From contig NEVA01000009.1 in NCBI GenBank assembly GCA_002304445.1, positions 62,001 to 126,000 on the forward strand: a stretch of 64,000 nucleotides of DNA, in the 5' to 3' direction. Origin of the DNA: Opitutia bacterium Tous-C4FEB. Its GTDB lineage: Bacteria; Verrucomicrobiota; Verrucomicrobiia; Opitutales; Opitutaceae. Positions 44,560 through 53,993 of this stretch are shown piece by piece; the first letter of the stretch is position 1; every line of letters starts with the position of its first letter. The translations under genes and the position numbers were made by a program. The notes under the pieces are model-generated. The model was not told the DNA's origin. It did not search any database and was given only the letters and a program-made list of their open reading frames with translations.

Positions 44560-47500
44560 TCAGAACGAGGACCGGAGGCCCAACGAATACTGCGGACCAT
44601 AGTCCTCATGATTGGTGAGCGTGGACCAAGCCGGCACCCCGGGACCGGAAACTTCCCACTGGGTGGGTTCGTTGGTGAGATTGCGGCCGGCGAAGAAGAC
44701 GGCGAAGCGCTTGGTGACCTGATACTCCACGTTGCCATCGAGTTGATTGCGCGCCCGGATATACTCGTTGGCGCCGGGAAATTGGTTAGCGGTATCGCGC
44801 AGCATTTTTCCGCGCCAATTCAACAGCAAGTTTCCGGAAACCTTGGAGAAGCTGAACCTCAAGCCGAGATTTCGACCACGGGGAATGTAGCGCTTCCAGT
44901 CCGACGCCGTGATCCGGGAACCGGTGAGTTGCAGGTGGGTGAGGTTCACCATGAACGTAAAGTGCTTTGCGACGTTGTTAGCAAAGGATAGCGGCTCCCA
45001 CTGGGTGAAGGTCGTCAACGGCAAATCAGCCCGGGCTTCCCAGCCATCGATCCGGGCGTCGCTGAGATTGATGCGTTGCGTGTATTGATAGCCCAACGCG
45101 TCGCTGGAAACCCCCAGTTGATCGAGCAAAGCTTGGTCGGCGATCCGGTTGACCGAGCTGAAGAAATCGCGGATGTCTTTTTTGAAATAGTTGAACATCA
45201 GGAGGCCGTTCTTCGGGAGGTAATACTCGATCGAGTAATCATAATTCTTCGCCGTCCAGGGCCGCAGGCCGAGATTGGCTCCGGTTATAAATCCCGGAAT
45301 CGTCGCCGAGGTATTACCCGGAACGCCGAAGTTCAGGTTCTCGCCGACGAAAAGGTTCGGAACGATGTCGGACAGATTGGGCCGGCCGATTGTCTCCGCG
45401 TAGGCCGCCCTAATCAGAAGGTCCTTTGTGAGGTTAAACGTGCCGTGCACGCTCGGGTGATAGTAATCGTAGTCCCGCGAATTGTAGTAGCCCCGCCGTT
45501 TGTAGAGCACTTCGTTGTAGGCTCCGGAGCCGTTCGGCAAAAGCTCGGGGCGAATCTGGGACTGCACGCCGGCGGTCGCGGGATTCGTGTCGAGCACGTT
45601 ACCATTGGCGTCCTTCACCAAAACAGCATCGGCATCCTGCCTAAAACCCAAGCCCTCGGTGAACGTCTGTTCGTAGCGCACGCCACCCACAAGCCTCAGT
45701 CGGTTCTTCAGCAGGCTGAGATCGCCCATAATGTAGGCGGCGCTGATCTTCTCCCGCAGCCAAGGCGACCGGATCGCGACATTGCGCGGAACGTCGCCCG
45801 CTTGGCCGGATGTCTGAGTCCACGAACGGGGTGTACTCACGAAATTCTTCCATACCTTGAACGAGTCAGGCCACTCCGGCGCGACAATGCCGAAACCAGG
45901 GCTGAGCCCGCGATCAGACTCGGATACAAAATTCGCCATACCCTCATCGCCGCTGCTCGCAACGCCATCGGCGCCGACGTAGGTGTAGTTGACCGGGGTG
46001 TAACTGAGATCGCGGGTCATGTCGTTGACGCTGCCACCGGTCTTCAGCGACATCGGCTGTCCGAAAACGCTGAATTTGCGGATCACATTTAACCGGGCTT
46101 CCATAACTTCGTCGGTCGCGTTGAGGCGCTCAATGCCGGCCGTGGTCAGGTTGTAATTGGCGAGCTTGAGCTCGTCGATCCGCTGGCCCGCCGCGTTGAG
46201 CACGGTAACCTTCGAGATCGAAGGCTGATCCTGGTTGATCCCCTCGAGATTGACCGTGCGGACATTGGGCAAATTCACGCTCACGGTGCGGAAGAAGCCC
46301 TTGTCGCCGTCGCGCGTACGGTTGTTGGAGTTCGAAAAACTGCCCGCCGCTTCGACTTCCCAATTTCCCCGGTTAAAATTCCAAGACCCCGAGACGGAAC
46401 GGCTCAAAGCGTGACGTTCCTGGAAGCTGTTGCCCCGTCCGACCGACCCAGCGGTTGTGAGTGACCCGAAGACGTTGCTTCGCTCCCAGCGGACCGGCTG
46501 ACCGCCGCCGACGTTGTAGTTGATGCCGCGCGAGGCCGTCTGCTGCTTCGAGCCCGCCCCCGAAAGTTTCAACTTAAACGTGCTGGTATCCCACGCCTTG
46601 AAATCAAACGCCACGCCGCCCGATGTGCGGTCGCTGCGATTGGGCGCAAAATTGGTATTAAAGTTGGTCGTGTAGGGATTGGCCAACGTCGCACCGGCGC
46701 TGGTGAAACGGGCGCCTAGCACGGCGCGGTTCTGCAGGTAATACTGGCTGGAATGCGCCGCCGTGACCACGTAACCAAACCGCTTGTTAACCGGGTGCAC
46801 GAACTGAAGATCGAATGAGGGCAGGATCTTGCTCGTGTCTTCGGCGAGCGGTCCCGGCGTCTTGCCGATGTCCATAGCCTTTTCGTTGGCCGAAAGATAA
46901 ACCGACAAACGCGTCTCCATCTTCGCGCGTTCGAAGGCGCTGCGGCTAACGAAATTCACCGCACCACCGAGGAGGTTTGCGGACATATCGGGCGTGGGCA
47001 GCTTCACCACTTCGATGCGCGCGAGATTGTTGATATTGGCGCCATCCAGCACGAACTGCCGTGAGGAAGTCTGCGTATTGGCGATAATGGTGCTGGCGAG
47101 CATACCTCCATCGAGCGTGACGTTGGTGTAATTGGGATCAAAACCGCGCACCATGATACCCGACGGCGTGTTACCGTCCTTCACATCCAATGAAATACCC
47201 GGCAGGAATTTCACAAACTCGCCCACATTGCCCTGATTGATTTCACCGAAGGCATCCGTGGAGACCACGTCCTTTCGGTTAGCCGAGAAACGTTGCTCGT
47301 TGATGGCGATAGCGGCCGCGTCGTATTCGCGTTCCGAGGCCACCACAAATTTTTCCAACACCATCGTGCCGTCAGGTCGAACGACGGCCGCACTGCGCCG
47401 CAGCGCGATATCCTGCTGCACTGTGCCACCGGGACTAATCGAAACCTTAACGCTGTAAGGCGCCATCCCCGTAAAGAAAACGTCCAGCACGGCATCACCG

Positions 47501-47790
47501 GCGGGGACGCCGGCCAACCGGTATTCGCCGGCGGCGTTGGTCTGGGCGCTGGTTTGCGTGCCCCGCACCGTGACTTGGGCTTTGTTCAAATAGTTTCCGC
47601 TTTGTTCGTTCTGCACGCGACCGGCAACCGCGCCGGTAGCCACCGGTTGGGCTGCCAGGGATGCACCGAGCAGGCCCACGGAAACGAGAACCACGCCAAA
47701 GCAGGCTTGGAGAAATTTTCCGGCCAAGCCCGACGCAACGAGCGCGACGGCACCGAACTGCATCCGACGAAATGACGCTATGGGATTCAT
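44560..47790 (-). CDS. TonB-dependent receptor (pectin operon 1)
   Basis: A 1076-residue receptor from the ATG at 47790. An N-terminal hydrophobic export signal (ACFGVVLVSVGLLGASLAAQ) is followed by a carboxypeptidase-regulatory-like domain (GAVAGRVQNEQSGNYLNKAQ), a plug with FSANRKDVVSTDAFGEINQG, GIMVRGFDPNYTNVTLDGG and LLGGAVNFVSRSAFE, and a barrel ending LGLRSSF with the usual terminal Phe. It imports oligosaccharides released by the adjacent lyases and hydrolases. It is the first gene of the operon and lies opposite the LacI-family gene, with three candidate operators in the spacer, so carbohydrate-dependent induction is likely. No SusD homologue accompanies it. Confidence 0.94.
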   Translation of the reverse strand: MNPIASFRRMQFGAVALVASGLAGKFLQACFGVVLVSVGLLGASLAAQPVATGAVAGRVQNEQSGNYLNKAQVTVRGTQTSAQTNAAGEYRLAGVPAGDAVLDVFFTGMAPYSVKVSISPGGTVQQDIALRRSAAVVRPDGTMVLEKFVVASEREYDAAAIAINEQRFSANRKDVVSTDAFGEINQGNVGEFVKFLPGISLDVKDGNTPSGIMVRGFDPNYTNVTLDGGMLASTIIANTQTSSRQFVLDGANINNLARIEVVKLPTPDMSANLLGGAVNFVSRSAFERAKMETRLSVYLSANEKAMDIGKTPGPLAEDTSKILPSFDLQFVHPVNKRFGYVVTAAHSSQYYLQNRAVLGARFTSAGATLANPYTTNFNTNFAPNRSDRTSGGVAFDFKAWDTSTFKLKLSGAGSKQQTASRGINYNVGGGQPVRWERSNVFGSLTTAGSVGRGNSFQERHALSRSVSGSWNFNRGNWEVEAAGSFSNSNNRTRDGDKGFFRTVSVNLPNVRTVNLEGINQDQPSISKVTVLNAAGQRIDELKLANYNLTTAGIERLNATDEVMEARLNVIRKFSVFGQPMSLKTGGSVNDMTRDLSYTPVNYTYVGADGVASSGDEGMANFVSESDRGLSPGFGIVAPEWPDSFKVWKNFVSTPRSWTQTSGQAGDVPRNVAIRSPWLREKISAAYIMGDLSLLKNRLRLVGGVRYEQTFTEGLGFRQDADAVLVKDANGNVLDTNPATAGVQSQIRPELLPNGSGAYNEVLYKRRGYYNSRDYDYYHPSVHGTFNLTKDLLIRAAYAETIGRPNLSDIVPNLFVGENLNFGVPGNTSATIPGFITGANLGLRPWTAKNYDYSIEYYLPKNGLLMFNYFKKDIRDFFSSVNRIADQALLDQLGVSSDALGYQYTQRINLSDARIDGWEARADLPLTTFTQWEPLSFANNVAKHFTFMVNLTHLQLTGSRITASDWKRYIPRGRNLGLRFSFSKVSGNLLLNWRGKMLRDTANQFPGANEYIRARNQLDGNVEYQVTKRFAVFFAGRNLTNEPTQWEVSGPGVPAWSTLTNHEDYGPQYSLGLRSSF

Positions 47791-47837
47791 GAGGTATCAG
47801 GGGTTGTGAAGGAAACTGTGGGCTGAACTAAAATCAC

Positions 47838-47853
47838 TATTTCATATGAAATA
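47838..47853. promoter_or_regulatory. Operator candidate 1 (TATTTCATATGAAATA)
   Basis: A perfect 16-bp palindrome 48 bp upstream of the TonB receptor ATG. It shares the TTTCA...TGAAA core with two more palindromes in this spacer and lies beside a LacI-family gene, the usual arrangement for a local repressor. Confidence 0.7.
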
Positions 47854-47871
47854 ATAATTGCACTACGATTG

Positions 47872-47883
47872 GTTTCATGAAAC
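47872..47883. promoter_or_regulatory. Operator candidate 2 (GTTTCATGAAAC)
   Basis: A perfect 12-bp palindrome with the same half-site TTTCA, 82 bp from the receptor start. Its centre is two bases shorter than in candidate 1 (no AT insert). Confidence 0.6.
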
Positions 47884-47990
47884 AGAATTGAGTCAAGGTT
47901 GTTTTGGGCCGACCAAACAGCACGTTTTCAGTACTATTAATTTGATAAATATCTTCAATTCGACGGAGCCCCAGGATTCAACAGCCTCAC

Positions 47991-48005
47991 TATTTCACTG
48001 AAATA
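47991..48005. promoter_or_regulatory. Operator candidate 3 (TATTTCACTGAAATA)
   Basis: A 15-bp palindrome with a single central base, 37 bp upstream of the LacI-family ATG. The position suggests autoregulation of the regulator gene and the operon behind it. Confidence 0.65.
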
Positions 48006-48042
48006 AGACTACGGCGATCTTGCCGGTCCTTACCCCACCTCT

Positions 48043-49143
48043 ATGCCTCCCTCCTCTCCGCGAGCGACGATCACCGATGTTGCCAAAGCCGCCGGCGTCG
48101 CACTCGGAACCGTCTCCCGCGTCTTCAACCATCATCCCGACGTTAACACCGAGATTCGCGACCATGTGATGAAAACGGCGCGTAAACTCGGTTACAGCCG
48201 GATTCGCCGCCGCACCCCATCCGTTCCGGTCACCGCACCAAGCATCGGGGCGGTGGGCGTGGTGATTTTTGGCATGGATGATACTTTGGTGCAGTTGCCG
48301 ATTGTCAGCTCCGCGCTTCAAGGCATCGAACAAGCGCTCTCCGCCGGGGGGAGAAATTTGATGCTCGCAACGATCGCAAGCGGTAACCGCCTCCCGCCGT
48401 TCCTCGAGTCCGATCAGGTAAAAGGCGTCATCATCAAAGGCCCCAACCAAGGCGTGCTGCCGCCGGAGAGCGAAAACGACTTGCTCCGCCAACTCTACCG
48501 CCTCCCACGGGTTTGGCTGATGGGACGCCTGCCCAACGCCCGCGGCGATCACTGCAACTTCGACACGGAAGCGGCCGGCCGGATCGCCGCTGACCATCTC
48601 TTGGCCAAAGGCCATCGCCGCGTCGCGTTCATGAATCCCAAGCCCGGTCAAATCCAGTTCGAGAAGGTAAAGACGTCCTTCCAAATGGCCTGCTCACGCG
48701 GAGGCCTGAAGTGCACCCTCTTGGAAGTGGAAGCTGGGCCGCCTCTCGCTTGGCCTTTGCCGTCGACCACCCGTCAGGAAAATGTCGATCAACTTATCGA
48801 CGAATGGAACGCGTTGCCCGTTGCTACCCGACCGACCGCCCTGTTTGTGCCCTCCGATCGCACCGCCACCCAGCTTTACGCCGCCCTCGCCCAACGCCGG
48901 CTCCGCCCCGGCCGCGACGTGAGCGTCATCTCGTGCAACAACGAGAAGTCCCTTCTGGTTAATCTCCATCCCGCCCTGACGACCATCGACGTGCACGCCG
49001 AGTTGATCGGCCGTCGGGCCGTCGACCTGCTGCTGTGGCGCATGGCGCATCCAGCCGAGGTCATCGACTCGCAGGTTCTCATCGAGCCGGCCTTGATCGC
49101 CGGTGATTCGGTGGCCCAACTTCCATATCCCGCGGGTCGGTAG
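48043..49143 (+). CDS. LacI-family transcriptional regulator
   Basis: A 366-residue regulator. Residues ~8-55 form the LacI helix-turn-helix and hinge: ATITDVAKAAGVALGTVSRV, HHPDVNTEIRDHVMKTARKL. The rest is a periplasmic-binding-protein-like effector domain (GAVGVVIFGMDDTLVQLP, NFDTEAAGRIAADHLLAKGH, RRVAFMNPKPGQ, VISCNNE, LTTIDVHAELIGRRAVDLLL), with sugar or acid-sugar ligands in known members. It is divergent from the pectin receptor operon and sits 77 bp before a symporter gene, so it probably controls both directions through the TTTCA-TGAAA sites (inference). Confidence 0.93.
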   Translation: MPPSSPRATITDVAKAAGVALGTVSRVFNHHPDVNTEIRDHVMKTARKLGYSRIRRRTPSVPVTAPSIGAVGVVIFGMDDTLVQLPIVSSALQGIEQALSAGGRNLMLATIASGNRLPPFLESDQVKGVIIKGPNQGVLPPESENDLLRQLYRLPRVWLMGRLPNARGDHCNFDTEAAGRIAADHLLAKGHRRVAFMNPKPGQIQFEKVKTSFQMACSRGGLKCTLLEVEAGPPLAWPLPSTTRQENVDQLIDEWNALPVATRPTALFVPSDRTATQLYAALAQRRLRPGRDVSVISCNNEKSLLVNLHPALTTIDVHAELIGRRAVDLLLWRMAHPAEVIDSQVLIEPALIAGDSVAQLPYPAGR

Positions 49144-49220
49144 CACAGCAAAAAGCCCACCTGAGCGCATCCCGAGATGACCACTCCGTCCCCAAGACTG
49201 TTGGCGAGCCGCCGTTGCCG

Positions 49221-50765
49221 ATGAATCTGCAAACTGCCGACTACGTCGTCATTGCGCTCTACGGTCTGGTTATCTTGGGCATCACTTTGGTATTCGCCCG
49301 CCGACAGAAGACGTCCGCCGATTACTTCATCGCCAGCCGCTCCATGCCGGCGTGGGCCGTGGCCATGGCTATGATGGCCGCGCTCATCAGCAGTAACACC
49401 CTCGTCGGTCACCCGGCCACCGCTTATCAGAAGGGCCTGATTCTCCTGCTGGGCAGTCTCACACTGCCGCTCGTCCTGATCTTTGTCGCGAAGGTCATCG
49501 TTCCTTTTTACCGCAACGCCGTCGGCATGAGCGCGTATGAATACCTCGGCGCCCGTTTCGGCATCGGCGGCCGGCTCTACGCTTCCGGCTGCTTCGTAGC
49601 CGACCGGCTTTTTGATGTCGGGGTGACGATGCTCACCACCGCCGTCCCGATTTGCGTGATGACCGGCTGGGACATGTCCCGCGTAATTCTAGGCATGGCG
49701 ATCTTCACCGTCGCTTACACCGTCGTCGGCGGCATGACGACGGTCGTGTGGACGAGCGTCGTGCAGGGTTTCATTTTCGTCGCGGCGGCCGTCATCATCG
49801 CCGCTCGGCTGATCTTCGCGCCCGAGTGCGGCCCGCCCGGTGCCGTCGTCGTCGCCGCCTGGGATGCGGGCAAATTCTCCCTCGGTAACTTCGATTTTTC
49901 TTGGCGCGCGCTCGTCGATCCCGGCGTGAGCTCGCAGTGGCTCCTACTGCTCGCTTATACGACCAACTGGGCACGTCGCTACATCGCCGACCAACACATG
50001 GTCCAACGCTACCTCATCGCCAAAACAGATCGCGACGCAAGTCGGGGCGTCCTTTGGAACGGTCTCCTTTGCGTGCCGGTTTGGGGTATCTTCATGGTCA
50101 TCGGCGTCTGCCTCTACGGCTACTATCTAACAAGCGGCGCGACTCCTCCGCCCGTGAGCGATGAGGTCGTGCCCTACTTCATCATGCATCAACTCCCGGC
50201 CGGTATCGTCGGCCTGATGCTCGCGGCGATTCTCGCCGCATCCATGTCCTCGATCAGCCCGGACTTAAACAGCATCGCCACGGCATTCACCGCCGATTTG
50301 GTCGGGCACCTCTTTCCCCGTCAGTCGGACCGCGCCCGCCTGCTCACCGGCCGGCTTGCGGTCGCCGGCGCCGGGGCGTTCGCGATCGTCGTGGCTTTGG
50401 TAATGATGCCGAAGGAAGGCGGCGCCACGATTATGGAACGCGCGGTGACGGTCGCAGCGATTCTCTCCGGCGGCATGCTCGGGCTGTTTTTCCTCGGTTT
50501 CCTCACCCGTCGCGCCACGCGTCAGGGCTGTTATGTCGGAATCGCGGCCTGTGCAGTCTTTACGGCGTGGGGCACCCTGACCGAACCGCAGAATCAGCTG
50601 CTCGACCTCGGTTTCAATTTCCCGCTCAACCCGATTCTCATTGGAGTCACGGGTCACCTCATCGTTTTTGGCGTCGGCTATGCGGCTAGTCGTTTGATCG
50701 GCGGCTATGTGCCGCCCGACGTCGATCAACTCACCTTCCGGCGCAAACCCGTCGCCCAAGTCTGA
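49221..50765 (+). CDS. Sodium:solute symporter (SSS family)
   Basis: A 514-residue, highly hydrophobic protein. The ATG at 49221 is preferred over a TTG two codons earlier. SSS features include the N-terminal helix VVIALYGLVILGITLVFARR, the segment SADYFIASRSMPAWAVAMAM, the family signature region VVGGMTTVVWTSVVQGFIF and AAILAASMSSISPDLNSIAT. It probably takes up a sugar, uronate or carboxylate with Na+. As first structural gene after the LacI-type regulator, it likely feeds the enzymes encoded right behind it; the next gene starts two bases after its stop. Confidence 0.92.
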   Translation: MNLQTADYVVIALYGLVILGITLVFARRQKTSADYFIASRSMPAWAVAMAMMAALISSNTLVGHPATAYQKGLILLLGSLTLPLVLIFVAKVIVPFYRNAVGMSAYEYLGARFGIGGRLYASGCFVADRLFDVGVTMLTTAVPICVMTGWDMSRVILGMAIFTVAYTVVGGMTTVVWTSVVQGFIFVAAAVIIAARLIFAPECGPPGAVVVAAWDAGKFSLGNFDFSWRALVDPGVSSQWLLLLAYTTNWARRYIADQHMVQRYLIAKTDRDASRGVLWNGLLCVPVWGIFMVIGVCLYGYYLTSGATPPPVSDEVVPYFIMHQLPAGIVGLMLAAILAASMSSISPDLNSIATAFTADLVGHLFPRQSDRARLLTGRLAVAGAGAFAIVVALVMMPKEGGATIMERAVTVAAILSGGMLGLFFLGFLTRRATRQGCYVGIAACAVFTAWGTLTEPQNQLLDLGFNFPLNPILIGVTGHLIVFGVGYAASRLIGGYVPPDVDQLTFRRKPVAQV

Positions 50766-50767
50766 CT

Positions 50768-51925
50768 ATGCTTTCCTCTTTTTCGCCGCTCACGCTCCTG
50801 CAACCGGCGCGTATTCACTTTGGCCCCGGTTGTGCCACACCCGCCGTCACTGCGCTCGCGCGCCACGGCCACCGCCGAGTTTTTCTCCTGACCTCCCCCT
50901 CCGTCCGAGCCCACGCCGAGTTTCTTGCCGCCACACTCCGCGCCGAGAACGTCACGGTCGAGATCGCCACCGGAGTCCCGCCCGAGCCCACCACCGCGTG
51001 CTGCGAAATCCTGCGCGCCGCGGCCCGCACCTTCGCCCCCGATCTCATTCTCGCCGTCGGCGGGGGCAGCGTTCTCGACATCGCAAAGCTCCTCGCCGCA
51101 CTCCACGACCGACCCGAACCCGTCGCTTCATTTTACGGCGTCGGCCTGCTCACCGGGCGCCGCACAGCGCTCGCCTGCGTGCCCACCACGGCCGGCACCG
51201 GCAGCGAAGTTTCGCCCAACGCTCTGCTTTTCGACGAAGCCTCCGTCGCCAAAAAGGCCGCGATCAGCCCCGCCCTCGTGCCCGACACCGCGATCATCGA
51301 TCCGCAATTGATGCTCTCGCTTCCGCCCGCGCTGACCGCGACCACCGGCATTGATGCGCTTACCCATTGCCTCGAAGCCTACGCCAACAAAGCCGCGCAT
51401 CCGATCGTGGATCTTTACGCGCTCAACGGCGTCCGGCTCATCGCAGCCCACCTTCCACGCGCGGTGCGCGACGGTCACGATCTTGAAGCCCGCAGCGCGG
51501 TCGCTCTCGGCAGCCTTTACGGCGGGCTTTGTCTCGGCCCGGTCAATACCGCGGCCGTGCATGCGCTCGCCTATCCTCTCGGCGGTGAATTTCATCTGGC
51601 GCACGGTCTCTCCATCGCGCTCATGTTGCCGCACGTCGTGCGCTACAACCTACCCGCCGCACCCGCCCGTTACGCCGACCTCGCCCGCGCCCTCGGGGTC
51701 ACGGGTACTGGCACCGACTCCGCGCTCGCCACCCAAGGCGCCGACCGCCTCGCGGCTCTTTGCGCCGAATGCGGTATCCGCCCCGGTCTCGCCCACCAAG
51801 GCATTCCGGCCGACGCCATTGCCCGCCTCGCCGCCGAGGGCATGAAAGTCACGCGCCTGCTGAAAAACAATCCGCGCGAGCTCACGCTCGCCGACGCCGA
51901 GACCATTTTCCGCCAAGCCTTCTGA
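50768..51925 (+). CDS. Iron-containing alcohol dehydrogenase
   Basis: A 385-residue group III (Fe-dependent) alcohol dehydrogenase. The NAD site is AVGGGSVLDIAKLLA; metal ligands are expected in GIDALTHCLEAY (D and H) and in VHALAYPLGGEFHLAHG (two H), matching the FucO pattern. Such enzymes reduce or oxidise aldehydes, lactaldehyde, 1,3-propanediol or maleylacetate. It lies in a packed operon between the symporter (2-bp gap) and the DapA-like gene (10-bp gap). In context it may oxidise an acid sugar or reduce an aldehyde released by the aldolase-like enzyme (inference). Confidence 0.92.
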   Translation: MLSSFSPLTLLQPARIHFGPGCATPAVTALARHGHRRVFLLTSPSVRAHAEFLAATLRAENVTVEIATGVPPEPTTACCEILRAAARTFAPDLILAVGGGSVLDIAKLLAALHDRPEPVASFYGVGLLTGRRTALACVPTTAGTGSEVSPNALLFDEASVAKKAAISPALVPDTAIIDPQLMLSLPPALTATTGIDALTHCLEAYANKAAHPIVDLYALNGVRLIAAHLPRAVRDGHDLEARSAVALGSLYGGLCLGPVNTAAVHALAYPLGGEFHLAHGLSIALMLPHVVRYNLPAAPARYADLARALGVTGTGTDSALATQGADRLAALCAECGIRPGLAHQGIPADAIARLAAEGMKVTRLLKNNPRELTLADAETIFRQAF

Positions 51926-51935
51926 CCGTCCCAAC

Positions 51936-52841
51936 ATGTCCTCCCTCAAGCGCCACCGCGGCGTCATGGTTCCCATGGCCACGCCCTTCACTTCCACCGG
52001 CCAACTCGACGAAGCGGCCGTCGCCCGCATGGTCGAGCGTCTCGCCGCGCATCGCCTCGGTGTCTTTGTGCTCGGCACGACCGGCGAAGCCCCCTCGATC
52101 CCTTTCGCCGACCGCCAACGGCTCGTCGAGATTGCGGTCAAAGTCGCGGCCGGTCGCGTCCTCGTTTATGGCGGGATCGGCACCGACTGCGTGCCCGACT
52201 CCATCACGATGGCCCGCGATTACCACCGCGCCGGCGCCGATGCCGTGGTCGCATTGCTCCCTTCTTATTTCCAACTCAACGCCGCCGAGATGGAATCCTG
52301 TCTCGCGCACATCGCCCGCAGCGCCCCCGGCGGTTTATTGATCTACAACATGCCGCTCACAACCGGCATGTCGATTCCGCTGGATGCCATCGATCGTCTC
52401 AGCGCGCTGCCCAATGTCGTCGGCCTGAAAGATTCCGAGAACTCCCCCGAACGTCTCGAAGCCGTGGCCCAACGCTTTGCCGGCCGGCCAAATTTCTCCA
52501 TTTTCATGGGCGTCGCCGCCAACGGGGCCCGCGCCTATCGCCGGGGTTTCGACGGCGTGGTGCCCAGCTCGGGCAATATCGCCCCGGCCCCATGGCGAGA
52601 CTTCGACGCCGCCGCCCTCGCCGGTGATTGGGACCAGGTCGAGGCGCTCCAAACCCAGCTCGATACCTTCGGCGCAATCGTCCAAAAGGGCCGCTCTCTC
52701 GCCCAATCTCTCGCCGCGCTCAAAGCTGCCTGCGCCGCCCAAGGCCTCTGCACGCGTGACGTGCTTCCGCCCCTCGTCCCGCTCGACGCCGCCGCTTTCG
52801 CAACCGTGCAGCAGGACTGCGCCGCCCTCGGTCTCGTTTGA
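51936..52841 (+). CDS. DapA-family (DHDPS-like) aldolase/dehydratase
   Basis: A 301-residue class I aldolase-fold protein. The Schiff-base lysine is K165 (VVGLKDSEN) and the catalytic tyrosine Y137 (LLIYNMP); GVFVLGTTGEAPSIP is the substrate loop. The family includes dihydrodipicolinate synthase, N-acetylneuraminate lyase, KDG/KDPG-type aldolases and 5-keto-4-deoxyglucarate dehydratase. The catabolic setting (symporter, alcohol dehydrogenase, acid-sugar kinase, PdxA2) makes a sugar-acid aldolase or dehydratase more likely than lysine biosynthesis. Spacing is 10 bp to the previous gene and 6 bp to the next. Confidence 0.9.
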   Translation: MSSLKRHRGVMVPMATPFTSTGQLDEAAVARMVERLAAHRLGVFVLGTTGEAPSIPFADRQRLVEIAVKVAAGRVLVYGGIGTDCVPDSITMARDYHRAGADAVVALLPSYFQLNAAEMESCLAHIARSAPGGLLIYNMPLTTGMSIPLDAIDRLSALPNVVGLKDSENSPERLEAVAQRFAGRPNFSIFMGVAANGARAYRRGFDGVVPSSGNIAPAPWRDFDAAALAGDWDQVEALQTQLDTFGAIVQKGRSLAQSLAALKAACAAQGLCTRDVLPPLVPLDAAAFATVQQDCAALGLV

Positions 52842-52847
52842 GTTCCC

Positions 52848-53993
52848 ATGCCGCAACCGCCCTTCATCGTCATCGCCGACGACCTGACCGGCGCGGCTGA
52901 ACTGGCGGCCACGGCCCATCACCACGGTCTCAGCGCCACGGTGCTCACGCGGCGGCTCGCACCGACATCTCCGGCCGACGTGTGGGTGTTCGACACCGAC
53001 AGTCGGCTTGATTCGCCCGATGTCGCCGCAGCCAAAATCGCCCGGCTGATACCGACCCTCCGCGCGCTTAATCCGGCACTGATCTACAAGAAAACCGACT
53101 CGGTCTTGCGCGGCCCGGTGCGGGCTGAGCTGGAGGCGCTGGCCAACCCTCTCGGCCTTGCTCGGGCTCTGCTCGTACCGGCGAATCCACGGCTCGATCG
53201 CACCGTGCGAGCAGGTCGGTATTCGGTCAACGGCGTGCCGCTGCATCAAACTGCATTCCGCAAAGACCCGCATCATCCCGCGACCACTGATGACGCATGC
53301 GCGCTCCTCGGGAGCATCGGCACACTCCCCGTGCAAAGTCGCTCCGCCAAACAGCTGCTACCCGCACGTGGCATCGTAATCGGGGACGCTTCCAACGAGG
53401 CCGACCTCGACACGTGGGCGGCATTCTCTCGCGAATCGTCCACGTTGCTCGCGGGCGCCTCGGAGTTTTTCGCCGCACTGCTTCGCCAGCGCGGCTGTAT
53501 TCCCGCCGCCAACCGTCCCGACGCCGCCCGTCCACCGGGGCCCACGCTGATACTTTCTGGCACGACTCATCCCGACGCTGAGGTCTTCCGCCGCACGTGC
53601 TGTCAGGCGGTGGCGCGACCTGCCGAGCACCCGATCGACATCGCCGCATGGGCTGGTGAATTGCGTCTTCGCTTAGTCCAACAGGGCCTCGCCCTCGCTT
53701 ACTTTGACGGCCCGCGCTCGACTGATCCCAGGTTGCCACCGGCGTTGCGCGCTACCTTGGCCGGCGTCGCCACCCAGCTGATCGCCGCCCGCGTCTTCAC
53801 GCACCTTATAGTCGAAGGTGGTTCCACCGCCGCCGCGGTCACCCAGGCCCTCGACTGGAGCGAACTCCGCCTGCACCATGCCTGGTCGTCAGGAGTGGCT
53901 TCCCTCCGTCCAATCTCCGCTCCGCTTTTCACCTTAACCCTCAAACCCGGCAGCTATCCTTGGCCTGCCGCTCTCGCGCCACTTTCCGCATGA
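52848..53993 (+). CDS. Four-carbon acid sugar kinase (DUF1537 family)
   Basis: A 381-residue kinase. The N-terminal block IVIADDLTGAAELAATAHHH and DTDSRLDSPD, YKKTDSVLRGPVRAEL are characteristic of the former DUF1537 family; the C-terminal nucleotide-binding part includes LILSGTTHPDAEVF and FTHLIVEGGSTAAAVTQAL. Known members phosphorylate D-threonate, D-erythronate or 3-oxo-tetronates at C4. The gene overlaps the PdxA-family gene by 4 bp (ATGA), exactly the partner used for threonate or erythronate breakdown. Some members act on other acid sugars, so the substrate is inferred. Confidence 0.88.
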   Translation: MPQPPFIVIADDLTGAAELAATAHHHGLSATVLTRRLAPTSPADVWVFDTDSRLDSPDVAAAKIARLIPTLRALNPALIYKKTDSVLRGPVRAELEALANPLGLARALLVPANPRLDRTVRAGRYSVNGVPLHQTAFRKDPHHPATTDDACALLGSIGTLPVQSRSAKQLLPARGIVIGDASNEADLDTWAAFSRESSTLLAGASEFFAALLRQRGCIPAANRPDAARPPGPTLILSGTTHPDAEVFRRTCCQAVARPAEHPIDIAAWAGELRLRLVQQGLALAYFDGPRSTDPRLPPALRATLAGVATQLIAARVFTHLIVEGGSTAAAVTQALDWSELRLHHAWSSGVASLRPISAPLFTLTLKPGSYPWPAALAPLSA

